Positions 1-8,888 of a stretch of 64,000 nt of DNA are shown one piece after another. Source of the stretch: JAWPMT01 sp965267435 (GTDB taxonomy: Bacteria; Bacteroidota; Bacteroidia; Cytophagales; Cyclobacteriaceae); NCBI GenBank assembly GCA_965267435.1, contig OZ253960.1, positions 1,984,001-2,048,000 of the forward strand, written 5' to 3'. A program made the position numbers and the translations under genes. Each line of letters begins with the position of its first letter. Position 1 is the first letter of the stretch. The notes under the pieces were generated by a model that had not been told where the DNA came from, did not search any database, and saw only the letters and a list, made by a program, of their open reading frames with translations.

Positions 1-1838
1 ACTCGCAGTTTATTGATGATGAACTGCTGACGATCCGGTGTGTTCTTCCCCATATAGAAGCCTAACAGATCTTTGATCTTCGTTTCCTTCTGAAGGATCA
101 CCGGCTCCAGCCGGATCTCGTCCCCGATGAACCCCGCAAACTCATCAGGCGATATCTCACCGAGTCCCTTAAACCGAGTGATCTCGGGCTTGCCCCCTAG
201 TTTGGCGATGGCCCTCTGCTTTTCCTCTTCACTATAGCAGTAATGCGTCTCTTTCTTATTGCGAACGCGGAACAAGGGTGTCTCCAAAATGAAAACATGG
301 CCACTTCTCACCAACTCGGGGAAAAACTGAAGGAAATACGTCAATAGCAGCAGTCGAATGTGCATGCCATCCACATCGGCATCGGTGGCGATAACAATCT
401 TGCGATACCTCAGCCCCTCGAGGCCATCCTCTATGTTTAGCGCATGCTGAAGGAGATTAAACTCTTCGTTTTCGTAGACGACCTTTTTGGTGTGACCGAA
501 GCAGTTGAACGGTTTGCCCCGAAGGCTGAAGACTGCCTGTGTTTGTACGTCCCTTGATTTCGTGATGGATCCACTGGCGGAGTCTCCCTCTGTGATGAAG
601 ATCATCGTGGAGTTCTTCACCTCTTCGTCCACCTTCTTGTTGTCATTATAGTGTGCACGGCAATCGCGGAGTTTCTTGTTGTGCAGATTCGCCTTCTTCG
701 CACGCTCGTTGGCGAGCTTCTTGATCCCCGCTATTTCCTTCCGCTCGCGCTCCGACTGGAGGATCCTCTTTAATAAGGCATCCGCAGCTTCCTGATTGCG
801 GTGAAGATAGTTGTCTAGGTTGGTCTTGATGAAGTCGTTGACGAACGTACGCATCGTAGGTCCCTCCGGAGCGACATTCTGTGAACCCAGCTTGGTCTTT
901 GTCTGGCTCTCAAAGACGGGTTCCTGCACGCGCACCGCGATAGCGGCCACTATACTCGCCCGCACATCGGAAGCGTCAAAATCCTTCTTGAAGAATTCAC
1001 GCACTGTTTTCACTACAGCTTCGCGAAAAGCCGCAAGGTGCGTTCCTCCTTGCGTAGTGTTTTGGCCATTGACGAAGGAATAGTACTCTTCCCCATACTG
1101 ATTGGCATGAGTCATGGCTATTTCGATGTCATTGCCCTTGAGGTGAATAATGGGATATCTCAGGGTCTCCTCATCCGCCTTCCGCTTCAGTAGATCACGA
1201 AGGCCATTCTCAGAATGATATTTCTTGCTATTGAGGGTAATGGTCAACCCAGCATTCAGGAAGCAGTAGTTCCAAATCAGATCCTCCAGGTAGTCGGGGA
1301 TGTAGTGGAAGTTTTTGAAGATGGTACCATCCGGCTCGAAGACAATCAGTGTACCGTTGCGCTCCTGGCTCTTGGTGACTTTGTTGTCCGAGAGGACTTC
1401 GCCCCGCTCGAACTCCGCCAGTTTCGTTTGACCATCCCTAAAGGACTGCACGCGGAAGTAGTTGGACAAGGCGTTGACTGCCTTGGTACCGACGCCATTC
1501 AATCCCACTGATTTTTGAAATGCCCCCGAGTCATACTTTCCTCCGGTGTTGATCTTCGAGACACAATCGATCACTTTACCAAGAGGGATCCCACGGCCGT
1601 AGTCACGCACCTCTACACGGTGCTCGGTGATTTTGATATTGATGACCTTGCCAAAGCCCATCATGTGTTCATCGATGCAGTTGTCGATGATTTCCTTCAC
1701 GAGCACGTAGATGCCGTCATCATAGGAAGAGCCATCACCCAATTTACCGATATACATACCCGGCCGCAATCGAATATGCTCCTTCCAGTCGAGGGATTTG
1801 ATGCTATCCTCGGTGTACTGAACTGACGGTGCTGACAT
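1..1838 (-). CDS. parE: DNA topoisomerase IV subunit B (3' part lost at window edge)
   Basis: Type IIA topoisomerase ATPase subunit, working with ParC to decatenate sister chromosomes. About 612 residues are visible. In order they show the GHKL ATPase (KEIIDNCIDE, RDYGRGIP and GLNGVGTKAVNALS motifs), the S5-like transducer fold, and the Toprim domain with EGDSASG and DADVDGMHIR. The EGDSASGSITKSR version of the Toprim motif fits Bacteroidota ParE rather than GyrB, which usually has EGDSAGG. The gene runs leftward from the ATG at 1838 and its C-terminal end lies outside the window. The ATG follows an AT-rich 200-bp spacer shared with a divergent gene. The parE versus gyrB call rests on motif wording only. 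Confidence 0.93.
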   Translation of the reverse strand, partial: MSAPSVQYTEDSIKSLDWKEHIRLRPGMYIGKLGDGSSYDDGIYVLVKEIIDNCIDEHMMGFGKVINIKITEHRVEVRDYGRGIPLGKVIDCVSKINTGGKYDSGAFQKSVGLNGVGTKAVNALSNYFRVQSFRDGQTKLAEFERGEVLSDNKVTKSQERNGTLIVFEPDGTIFKNFHYIPDYLEDLIWNYCFLNAGLTITLNSKKYHSENGLRDLLKRKADEETLRYPIIHLKGNDIEIAMTHANQYGEEYYSFVNGQNTTQGGTHLAAFREAVVKTVREFFKKDFDASDVRASIVAAIAVRVQEPVFESQTKTKLGSQNVAPEGPTMRTFVNDFIKTNLDNYLHRNQEAADALLKRILQSERERKEIAGIKKLANERAKKANLHNKKLRDCRAHYNDNKKVDEEVKNSTMIFITEGDSASGSITKSRDVQTQAVFSLRGKPFNCFGHTKKVVYENEEFNLLQHALNIEDGLEGLRYRKIVIATDADVDGMHIRLLLLTYFLQFFPELVRSGHVFILETPLFRVRNKKETHYCYSEEEKQRAIAKLGGKPEITRFKGLGEISPDEFAGFIGDEIRLEPVILQKETKIKDLLGFYMGKNTPDRQQFIINKLR

Positions 1839-2106
1839 AGATTAGAAGTCCATTAAAAGCTTGAATTCCACAATTTTAAATCTTGAAATTATACAAAATA
1901 GCGTTGAGAACCGATAAAGTTTTTCCACAACGTCTTCAGTATTTCTTTACATCAAATTCATAATCAATTGATTTTCTGGACTTTTTATAATGACAGGATA
2001 ATGATTCCCAAAGTGCAATTTCTACCCACGATAGGCTTAGGGTATGGTCTCGTTTTGGCATATAGTTTGTAAGTTCTTGGGTAACTTTTTGACCTACTAC
2101 TTGCAC

Positions 2107-2856
2107 ATGAGATCCATACTTATCGCCATATCCCTCATCCTCTGCATCGGTGCCTTTGCCCAGGTCGGGGAAGTGAAAGAACGGGCCAGGGAGCACAAGG
2201 AAAGCGGAGGTGGTGGTTCTTCATCTGATTCCTGGAGTTCGGACGGGGACGATGAGCTCGACGCCTTCTTCCTGGAAGCCGCCTGGTTTATCATCCGACT
2301 TCCTTTTGAGGGATTGTATCTCGCACAGGTGCACCAGCTCCACCGGCGATTCGAGGAACCCTGGAGAATAAGTTTTGAGACACATGTATCCGGTGGGTTT
2401 GACCCCTCTGGGAATGTATCGCTCCTTACGCCTACTATTCGAGGTAACTGGGGGCTGCTATCGACACAGCTCCGCTACACCCGGGTATTTGATATGACCG
2501 GAACCTTGAGCACATGGGATTGGCAGGTGGTACAGTTCAATATTGTCAACTCCCGATCCGTTCGACTTGTCGGAGGGCTTGGCTTCTCTCACGAAGTGGA
2601 AATAGACCAGACGCATTTTGAGGGGTTGGGTGAGTTGTCTGTTTTCGCTATGGGTGGAAGACTTGTGCCAACTGCGGTCTTCCGATGGTCAGGGGATGGC
2701 TACCCTCGCAAGGATTTCTCCCTGTTTGCAGACTTCCGGCCACAAGGCCATGCGGACGGTCCTACGACGAGCTTTCGGCTCGGCTATCAGCATCAGAACT
2801 GGTACGGCGTGAAGTTCAATTTCATCAAAGCCGGCATCGGCATTATCCTTCGGTAG
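2107..2856 (+). CDS. Exported protein of unknown function, possible outer-membrane beta-sheet protein
   Basis: 249-residue protein of no family I recognise. The start at 2107 is chosen because it gives a clean signal peptide (MRSILIAISLILCIGAFAQ). An in-frame upstream start at 2044 would bury that signal behind 21 residues. After the signal comes a Gly/Ser/Asp-rich linker (GGGGSSSDSWSSDGDDE). The rest alternates hydrophobic and polar residues with many aromatics, as in small outer-membrane barrels of Bacteroidota. The last strand-like segment ends in IGIILR. The 3' end overlaps the convergent gene on the other strand by 14 bp. Confidence 0.7.
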   Translation: MRSILIAISLILCIGAFAQVGEVKERAREHKESGGGGSSSDSWSSDGDDELDAFFLEAAWFIIRLPFEGLYLAQVHQLHRRFEEPWRISFETHVSGGFDPSGNVSLLTPTIRGNWGLLSTQLRYTRVFDMTGTLSTWDWQVVQFNIVNSRSVRLVGGLGFSHEVEIDQTHFEGLGELSVFAMGGRLVPTAVFRWSGDGYPRKDFSLFADFRPQGHADGPTTSFRLGYQHQNWYGVKFNFIKAGIGIILR

Positions 2857-3289
2857 AAAGGTTTTTGGCCTTGAATGCCAGGTAGATAAACCCTCCGATC
2901 CAAGCCAGCAATGCGATGGGTCCGAGGAAATTAAGGTAGGCATAACTTGAAGGCGAAACGCTGAGGGAGTTGTTGATCACACCGACAAAACCCACCAACA
3001 AGGTGATGTAGACATTGATGGCAGGACTACCCGCTTTGAGCCAGGCGAAGATGTTTTCGCTCTTCTCCCTAAGCTGTTTTCCGATCATGCGAAAGATGGC
3101 GACAAATACGATATTGACCAACAGAAAGAAAGAAGCCACACCATAGAAGAACAGATCCCTATTGATGGTCACCCCGGCATCGTCTGGCACGATCTGGACG
3201 TCCAACGGAAGGTAGGCATACACAAGTGTCAGAATACCCAGAAAGAGCAAAATGGACAAAAATCTGACAATACCTACAACCTTTACCAT
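2843..3289 (-). CDS. Small four-helix membrane protein, unknown function
   Basis: 148-residue integral membrane protein with about four hydrophobic helices (near residues 6-26, 47-68, 95-112 and 122-140) and a short basic loop after helix 2. The ATG at 3289 is preferred over an in-frame TTG two codons upstream. It has no catalytic motif and I cannot name a family. It converges on the exported protein at 2107-2856, overlapping it by 14 bp, and diverges from the lipoprotein at 3358, so its promoter lies in the 68-bp gap between them. Confidence 0.7.
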   Translation of the reverse strand: MVKVVGIVRFLSILLFLGILTLVYAYLPLDVQIVPDDAGVTINRDLFFYGVASFFLLVNIVFVAIFRMIGKQLREKSENIFAWLKAGSPAINVYITLLVGFVGVINNSLSVSPSSYAYLNFLGPIALLAWIGGFIYLAFKAKNLSTEG

Positions 3290-3357
3290 GACCAATAGAT
3301 TTACTGAGGCAAAAATACCTTGAGACTTCGAGTTGGCAATCCTTTTATATTCGAGTT

Positions 3358-3723
3358 ATGAACCTCAGATTGAACAGTAGGGTTCTGGCATTCGTGCCGG
3401 TGATCCTTTTAGCATGTTACTCCGCTCCCCAGATCGATGGCTTTGACAGCCAGCGGTGGAAATCGGCATTGACTGATTGCACAGACTACAGACTGCAGCA
3501 CGTTCAGTTACTACTCAACGAAGAAGGCACACTGAAGGGTGAAGGTCAGAATCAGGTTCAGCACCTACTGGGCAAACCCACACGGCACGAGTTGTACAAT
3601 CGCAATCAGAAGTTCTTCTATTACGACCTCAATTGCCAAGGAGATACAGCCATGTATCAGCTTCGTATCCGCTTCGATGCGCTAGGAAAGCTGCGAGAGA
3701 TGAGCCAGGAATTGAAGCCTTAG
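3358..3723 (+). CDS. Small lipoprotein, possibly SmpA/BamE-like
   Basis: 121-residue protein with a lipoprotein signal peptide: the hydrophobic stretch ends in LLAC, making Cys20 the likely lipidated residue. The mature part contains HLLGKPTRHELY followed by an aromatic strand (KFFYYDLNC) and a final LRIRFDALGKLREM strand. That order of 'GKP' turn, beta hairpin and last strand recalls SmpA/BamE-type domains, but this is inference from pattern only. It ends at 3723, directly against the last base of the convergent permease gene (stop at 3724), with no room for a separate terminator. Confidence 0.65.
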   Translation: MNLRLNSRVLAFVPVILLACYSAPQIDGFDSQRWKSALTDCTDYRLQHVQLLLNEEGTLKGEGQNQVQHLLGKPTRHELYNRNQKFFYYDLNCQGDTAMYQLRIRFDALGKLREMSQELKP

Positions 3724-4962
3724 TTACTCGAAACGCAGGGACTCTATAGGATCTAACTTGGCTGCTTTCCGAGCAGGGAAATAGCCCGATCCCAGGCCGA
3801 CCAGCGTCCCCACGATCAGACCGAAAATGATCCATAACCATGGAATCACAAAAGGCGCATTGAACACGGAACTCGACAGCAGGTTGCCGACAAGCAGGCC
3901 CAAAAGAATACCGGTCATTCCCCCCAGCTGACAAATCACGATCGCCTCAATAAGAAATTGCCTACGGATCTTTAGCGGCGTGGCTCCCAGTGCCTTACGT
4001 ACGCCAATCTCTCTCGTGCGCTCCGTGACCGAGACCAGCATGATATTCATCAGTGCAATGGACGCCCCCAGCAGTGTGATAAATCCAATGCCGAAGCCCG
4101 CCGATCGCAGGTAGGTGATGATCTGTCCCAGGCGCTCAGCCAAAGACCTACTTACAGGCACGTCGAAGGAGTTCTCCTCCCCAATCCTATCTGCTCGAAT
4201 CCGTCGCATGAGCCCTGTAGCGATCCCTACAGCATAGTCCACCTGCGTGGGATCAGGCACCGCCACGGTTGCTTCATATCTTAGTTGTCGATTCTTGGCC
4301 ATCCTTCTGGCCGTCTCGATGGGTACCATTACCGTGCGATCGACGGAGGTATTGCCGGTAGCGCCACCCTCTTCTTTCAGTGTACCGACCACTTTAAGCC
4401 TGACACCTTGCGTGACGATAAAATCGCCTACCGGACTCTCGAAGTCCTCGAAAAGCTTGTCCTCCACCTGACTGCCGATCATACAGACGAATGCTCCATT
4501 TTTGGACTCTCCCAATGAGAAGCCTCTTCCCTGCTTGGTGTCGTATCCCTCTACCACCAAAAAGTCTTCATCGCCTCCGCGGATCTGCAGGTTGGGGTTG
4601 GTCACTTTGTTGCCGCGTTTCACTTCAGCGATACCTGTCACCCATGTATTGAGACTTACGGTACCTGGTCCCGTGTATTTGTCCTTGAAGATGCGTAGGT
4701 CGCTGTACGTCAACGGGGGGTAGACTTTCGCCTTGCTCCCATCGGTGCTGCTCCGATCAGTACGACGACTTTCGATGTCAAAAGTATTGGCCCCAAGGTT
4801 GGAAAAACTCTTGGTGATAGAGGCTTGAATCCCGTCCACAACAGTGAGACTGCCGACCAGAGATGTGATGCCAAAAGCGATGATGAGGGCCGTCAGAATT
4901 GTCCTCAGTTTGTTGGCTTTAATTGATTTTAAGCCTTCCTTTACGTTTTCCTGGAGATCCAC
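3724..4962 (-). CDS. MacB/FtsX-family ABC transporter permease
   Basis: 412-residue inner-membrane permease of the MacB/LolC type. It has an N-terminal helix after KSIKANKLRTILTALIIAFG, a long periplasmic MacB_PCD domain (about residues 40-250), then three helices of the FtsX domain with the typical ERTREIGVRKALGAT coupling loop before the second-last pair, ending LDPIESLRFE. Such permeases pair with a MacB-like ATPase and move peptides, lipoproteins or drugs. No ATPase gene is adjacent, so its partner must be elsewhere. The start codon is GTG at 4962, and that codon lies inside an inverted repeat (4960-4968/5000-5008). Confidence 0.88.
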   Translation of the reverse strand: MDLQENVKEGLKSIKANKLRTILTALIIAFGITSLVGSLTVVDGIQASITKSFSNLGANTFDIESRRTDRSSTDGSKAKVYPPLTYSDLRIFKDKYTGPGTVSLNTWVTGIAEVKRGNKVTNPNLQIRGGDEDFLVVEGYDTKQGRGFSLGESKNGAFVCMIGSQVEDKLFEDFESPVGDFIVTQGVRLKVVGTLKEEGGATGNTSVDRTVMVPIETARRMAKNRQLRYEATVAVPDPTQVDYAVGIATGLMRRIRADRIGEENSFDVPVSRSLAERLGQIITYLRSAGFGIGFITLLGASIALMNIMLVSVTERTREIGVRKALGATPLKIRRQFLIEAIVICQLGGMTGILLGLLVGNLLSSSVFNAPFVIPWLWIIFGLIVGTLVGLGSGYFPARKAAKLDPIESLRFE

Positions 4963-5008
4963 AGGTCAAATGTACAGGGTACAGATGCAACCGCAAAGAT
5001 GACCTGTG
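4960..5008 (-). promoter_or_regulatory. 9-bp inverted repeat spanning the permease start codon
   Basis: CACAGGTCA at 4960-4968 and TGACCTGTG at 5000-5008 are perfect complements separated by 31 bp. The arm nearest the gene includes the GTG start codon (4962). In the permease mRNA this could form a stem that hides the start, or it could be an operator in DNA. Function is inferred; only the sequence symmetry is seen. Confidence 0.4.
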
Positions 5009-5087
5009 AGGATATTCATATCATTCTACTTTGAATTCCGTTGAATTACTACTTACCTTTTTGTTCAACAACGATCGATTGAAGTCT

Positions 5088-6347
5088 ATGAGGAGATTGG
5101 GAATAATTACGGCTATGGTATTGATGTCTTGTCAGCTGCAGGCATCCTATTTGTTGATACCCATGGACGAAACGCAGAGCAACCACCTGAAAGCCTATGG
5201 CATCGCCTATTGGACACTGGAAAAGGAAGTAAATGTCGATTGGCTACTCAACTTTCGCGGGGGCAGCTTCATGATCAAGTATCTGCAGCAAATCGAGAAC
5301 GAGCTCATCATCCGCAACGTATCCTACCTCGTCATCTCCGACGCGGACGCCAACCAGATCCTCAATGAAATCGGCAGCCCATCGTCCAATATGGATGTGA
5401 TGAAGCTGGAAAAATATCCAAAGATCGCCGTGTACTCCCCTAAGAGTAAGCAACCGTGGGACGACGCCGTGACACTTGTCCTCACCTACGCTGAGATCCC
5501 TTACGATGTCATCTTTGATGACGAGGTCATGTACAATGAGTTACCAAAGTACGACTGGCTCCACCTCCACCACGAGGACTTTACCGGACAGTACGGTAGA
5601 TTTTATCGCAACTATCGACACCTGCCCTGGTACCAACAGCAGAAGAAGGAATATGAGGAATCGGCTCGCAAACACGGCTTCTCGAAGGTCTCTCACCTCA
5701 AGCTGGGCATCGTTCAGCGCATCAAGACCTATGTGGCTAGTGGTGGCTTCCTTTTCGCGATGTGCTCAGCTACAGACACTTATGACATTGCATTGGCAGC
5801 AGAGGGTGTGGACATTTGTGACGTGATGTTTGATGGCGATCCTGCTGACCCCCGTGCGCAGCAGAAGCTGGACTACGAAAAGACCATGGCCTTCGAAAAC
5901 TTCACAATCGAGCGCAACCCTTTCGAATACGAGTTCTCCAATATTGACAATCAGCCCCAAGAGCGTGGCCTTCGGGAGGAGCGTGACTACTTTCATCTGT
6001 TTGAGTTCTCCGCCAAATGGGATCCCGTACCCACCATGCTCACGCAAAACCACGAGAAAATCATCAAAGGATTTATGGGCCAAACGACAGGCTTCAAAAA
6101 GGACCTGATCAAGGGCGACGTTCTACTCATGGGTGAGACGAAGTCCATCGATGAGGCCAAATACATCCACGGCATCCTTGGCAAAGGATTCTGGACATTC
6201 TACGGGGGCCATGACCCTGAAGACTACCAGCACTACGTAAGTGAGGAGCCTACTGATCTCAATCTACATCCCAACTCTCCGGGGTACCGACTGATCCTCA
6301 ACAACATCCTCTTCCCCGCTGCGAAAAAGAAGAAGCAGAAAACCTAA
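5088..6347 (+). CDS. Exported protein of unknown function (family often labelled 'asparagine synthetase B' in Bacteroidota)
   Basis: 419-residue protein. The ATG at 5088 gives the signal peptide MRRLGIITAMVLMSCQLQAS; the in-frame upstream extension has no role. The mature part begins YLLIPMDETQSNHLKAYGIAYW and continues with LLNFRGGSFMIKY, a Rossmann-like segment (KIAVYSPKSKQPWDDAVTLVL), DYDWLHLHHEDFTGQYG and a late block GKGFWTFYGGHDPEDYQH. As I recall, close relatives in this phylum carry the label 'asparagine synthetase B', but I see none of the class II glutaminase or ATP-pyrophosphatase motifs (no N-terminal Cys, no SGGxDS), so I do not accept that activity. A gene for an exported protein with a glutamine-amidotransferase-like (ThuA-like) fold is another possibility. 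Confidence 0.6.
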   Translation: MRRLGIITAMVLMSCQLQASYLLIPMDETQSNHLKAYGIAYWTLEKEVNVDWLLNFRGGSFMIKYLQQIENELIIRNVSYLVISDADANQILNEIGSPSSNMDVMKLEKYPKIAVYSPKSKQPWDDAVTLVLTYAEIPYDVIFDDEVMYNELPKYDWLHLHHEDFTGQYGRFYRNYRHLPWYQQQKKEYEESARKHGFSKVSHLKLGIVQRIKTYVASGGFLFAMCSATDTYDIALAAEGVDICDVMFDGDPADPRAQQKLDYEKTMAFENFTIERNPFEYEFSNIDNQPQERGLREERDYFHLFEFSAKWDPVPTMLTQNHEKIIKGFMGQTTGFKKDLIKGDVLLMGETKSIDEAKYIHGILGKGFWTFYGGHDPEDYQHYVSEEPTDLNLHPNSPGYRLILNNILFPAAKKKKQKT

Positions 6348-6352
6348 GGGGA

Positions 6353-6387
6353 GTTGAGGAGTTAAAGGGTTGAGAAGTTGAGGAGTA
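6353..6387. repeat. Short direct repeat in intergenic spacer
   Basis: AGTTGAGGAGT occurs at 6353-6363 and again at 6377-6387, within a spacer made of variants of the same GTTGAGGAG word. This looks like simple-sequence slippage between two convergent genes. I see no function. Confidence 0.4.
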
Positions 6388-6412
6388 TTCTGGGTTTCGA
6401 ATTTTGAATTCC

Positions 6413-7018
6413 CTAGTGCATCCTATCGCCGCGAACCTCCAGGGTCCGGATGATCTCGGCCTCGGCTTCGAGGAATTCCTTCCACCGCTGCTCGACATAG
6501 TCCTCAGGCATGTACTCTTTGGCCAGCTCGAGAAAGTTGTGGTAGTGACCGGCCTCAGAAACCATGAGCTCGTAGTAGAAAGTCTGCAGTTCCTCGTCGG
6601 CGATGTTCTTCCACAGCAGCTTGAACCGCTCACAGCTGCGTGCTTCGATGAGGGCATTCATCAGTAGCTTTTCGACGAGCTGTTGCTCGCGGCTTCCCCC
6701 CTTCTTCAGGATCTCCGACAGGCGAATAACATACTCGTCCTTGCGCTGTTTGCCGAGTTCGTAACCACGCTTGCGCAACTGCTCGATTACACGCTCAAAG
6801 TGCGCCCACTCCTCGGCAACCACCGGCGTGAGCATATCCACCAATTTTGCCCGCTCAGGGTATTGGACAATCAGGGAAATACAGGACGACGCGGCTTTCT
6901 GCTCGCAATAGGCATGATCGACCAGAATATCCTCGATCTGCTTTTCGGCGATATTCGTCCAGCGCGGATCGGTGGGTAGCTGGAGGCCGAGTGTCGTTTT
7001 CTGTAGGTCGTTTTCCAT
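6413..7018 (-). CDS. miaE: tRNA-(ms2io6A)-hydroxylase-like di-iron protein
   Basis: 201-residue ferritin-like protein. MiaE hydroxylates the isopentenyl group of 2-methylthio-N6-isopentenyladenosine at tRNA position 37 using O2 and a di-iron centre. The expected ligands are present: Glu39 (AYCEQK), Glu70 and His73 (EEWAHF), Glu125 (IEARSCERF), Glu155 and His158 (SEAGHYH), in the spacing of a four-helix di-iron bundle. The length matches the family. It is the last gene of a leftward operon, starting 2 bp after the stop of the porin gene upstream. Substrate assignment is by family; MiaB/MiaA are not in the window. Confidence 0.88.
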   Translation of the reverse strand: MENDLQKTTLGLQLPTDPRWTNIAEKQIEDILVDHAYCEQKAASSCISLIVQYPERAKLVDMLTPVVAEEWAHFERVIEQLRKRGYELGKQRKDEYVIRLSEILKKGGSREQQLVEKLLMNALIEARSCERFKLLWKNIADEELQTFYYELMVSEAGHYHNFLELAKEYMPEDYVEQRWKEFLEAEAEIIRTLEVRGDRMH

Positions 7019-7020
7019 CG

Positions 7021-8886
7021 TTAGTCAAAGAATAGCCATCGCACGCCCAGGTCAAATACTTGTGCCTGACCCGGATACAAAGGGGTCACAAAGTAGCCCG
7101 AATTGGTGGCCTGGTTGAAGTGGGTCACCTTCACGAACGCAAATATCTTATCAATTCTCATGTTGAGGAAGGCGTCCATAGCGATGAAGCTGTCGATTTT
7201 GAAATCGTCCTGCAGAAAGAACTGACCAGTGACAGGGTCATAGTCATTGGCCAGGTAGCCAGACTTGCTGTGCGCGCTCACGCCGATCTCCACCGGCACG
7301 GATTGTTGGAAGATGTTACCACGCCAGAAGTAGCGCCCATTGAAGAAAAAGGATGGCACTCTGATCAGGGACGAGGCCCCACCCGTAACAACCGTGTAGT
7401 ACGCTTCATTTTCGAAGTGAAATGCACTCCCTCTTTCCTTGCTGGTGGTCAGCTTGAAATCAAGATCTCCTCCGAAACGACTCACCAAAGCCGCACCTGA
7501 AGCCTGTGCCGCTTCCTTGTTCTGGTCGAAGTAGATGAATTCGTCGAGATTAGTAAATCTGGCCGTTGGCGAAAAGTACATTGGCCCAAGCCGCACTTTG
7601 ATGCCCCCGTAGAGCTCATTCGTAAAGCCCTGGATGAAATTGTTGCGCCATTCGTAATGGTTGCCAAAGTACCGGTCGGCAAGGTAACTAGGCTTGTACC
7701 TCATAGAAGTGTATCTCGCGAATAGGAAATCACTGTCCAGAGTACCTCTCAGCAGGAATTCGCCCGTAGGCAACGCTTCAGCTTCCGCTTGCACACTGAA
7801 GGACTTCCAATTGAGTCGCATCAAGCCGCCCAGGTAATTCTCTGCCTCCTTCGGCGCATCAAAAAACACGTACTCGAAATCGACATCCCTCCTTCTGACA
7901 TAAAAGCGATAGAATACAGACGCTACGGTGCCTTTCAAGCCTACTTCATTAGTCAGTGAATTGAACTGATACCTCTCCTGTGTACTGTCGATATCAAAGA
8001 GAAATTGATCATAAAAATCCCTGTAGCTCAAGGCTGCTGAACTTTCGTAGTGGTCTTGGTACGTCTGCTTTTGTCTGAACCGATCAAACTGGTGATATAG
8101 TTGGAACTGCTTGAACAGCGCGTACTCGTGATACAGATGGACATTGCTGTAATTGATAGCGGCGAAAGCGTCATCTAGTCGTATGCGGGAATCGAGGTAC
8201 TGGAAGAATTCGAACTCCAACGGTTCTTCCGACTCCACATATACACCCCCCGTCTCATCGATATCCTGATCCCTGGCCGTGTAATTGAACAACAGCTTGT
8301 AGGGCTTCTCAGGGTGTTCGTAATAAGTGTAGATATCGTAGCCTGTACCCTGCGCATTGCGATCACCCTGCGTCTGCTCGGCGCCAATTTGCTTATCCGA
8401 GGCCATCCGATGGATATCAAACCCGGCGTTCCAATTGGGGCTGATATTCACGGAATATGACAAGTCAAGGCTGGACCTACCCCGACCTCCAAATACCGCT
8501 TGCGCCTCTATGTACGGTGACTTGGTATTGTAGTATTTGAGTTGATCCGGGTACTTGAACAGATAGTCATAAGAATGTAAACCCGAGCGCTTTCCGATCA
8601 TTGATGGCATCTCCGGAAAAACCGGCCCCATGGCAGTGCCATTGTTACCTAGATTCTGGTAGAACCTGTCTCGCTGGTCGTAGTAGCGATAATTTTCGAG
8701 CTCATAAAGGGTGGTGTCTATGCGGCGCTCAACTTCGATGTTGTTTTTGAGATCGGGCTCGTATATGTAGTACAGGGTACTGGGTCCATAGACCAACTTA
8801 CTGGAATCATCCGTGATTTGACACAGCGACTGCAGACCCACCAGCACGAAAGCAACAACGAGTGATCCTCTGAAAAGCACGCGCAA
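7021..8886 (-). CDS. Putative porin (Bacteroidota outer-membrane beta-barrel)
   Basis: 621-residue outer-membrane protein with an N-terminal signal peptide (VLFRGSLVVAFVLVGLQSLCQ) and a long run of amphipathic aromatic strands ending in a terminal-Phe-type strand (VFDLGVRWLFFD), as in barrels inserted by BamA. The N-terminal block STLYYIYEPDLKNN...IDTTLYELENYRYYDQ matches the Bacteroidota 'putative porin' family I know. The start is TTG at 8886 or GTG at 8880; there is no ATG before the signal peptide. It sits between lpxK (2 bp upstream) and miaE (2 bp downstream), so it is co-transcribed. Cargo is unknown. Confidence 0.85.
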   Translation of the reverse strand: MRVLFRGSLVVAFVLVGLQSLCQITDDSSKLVYGPSTLYYIYEPDLKNNIEVERRIDTTLYELENYRYYDQRDRFYQNLGNNGTAMGPVFPEMPSMIGKRSGLHSYDYLFKYPDQLKYYNTKSPYIEAQAVFGGRGRSSLDLSYSVNISPNWNAGFDIHRMASDKQIGAEQTQGDRNAQGTGYDIYTYYEHPEKPYKLLFNYTARDQDIDETGGVYVESEEPLEFEFFQYLDSRIRLDDAFAAINYSNVHLYHEYALFKQFQLYHQFDRFRQKQTYQDHYESSAALSYRDFYDQFLFDIDSTQERYQFNSLTNEVGLKGTVASVFYRFYVRRRDVDFEYVFFDAPKEAENYLGGLMRLNWKSFSVQAEAEALPTGEFLLRGTLDSDFLFARYTSMRYKPSYLADRYFGNHYEWRNNFIQGFTNELYGGIKVRLGPMYFSPTARFTNLDEFIYFDQNKEAAQASGAALVSRFGGDLDFKLTTSKERGSAFHFENEAYYTVVTGGASSLIRVPSFFFNGRYFWRGNIFQQSVPVEIGVSAHSKSGYLANDYDPVTGQFFLQDDFKIDSFIAMDAFLNMRIDKIFAFVKVTHFNQATNSGYFVTPLYPGQAQVFDLGVRWLFFD

Positions 8887-8888
8887 AA

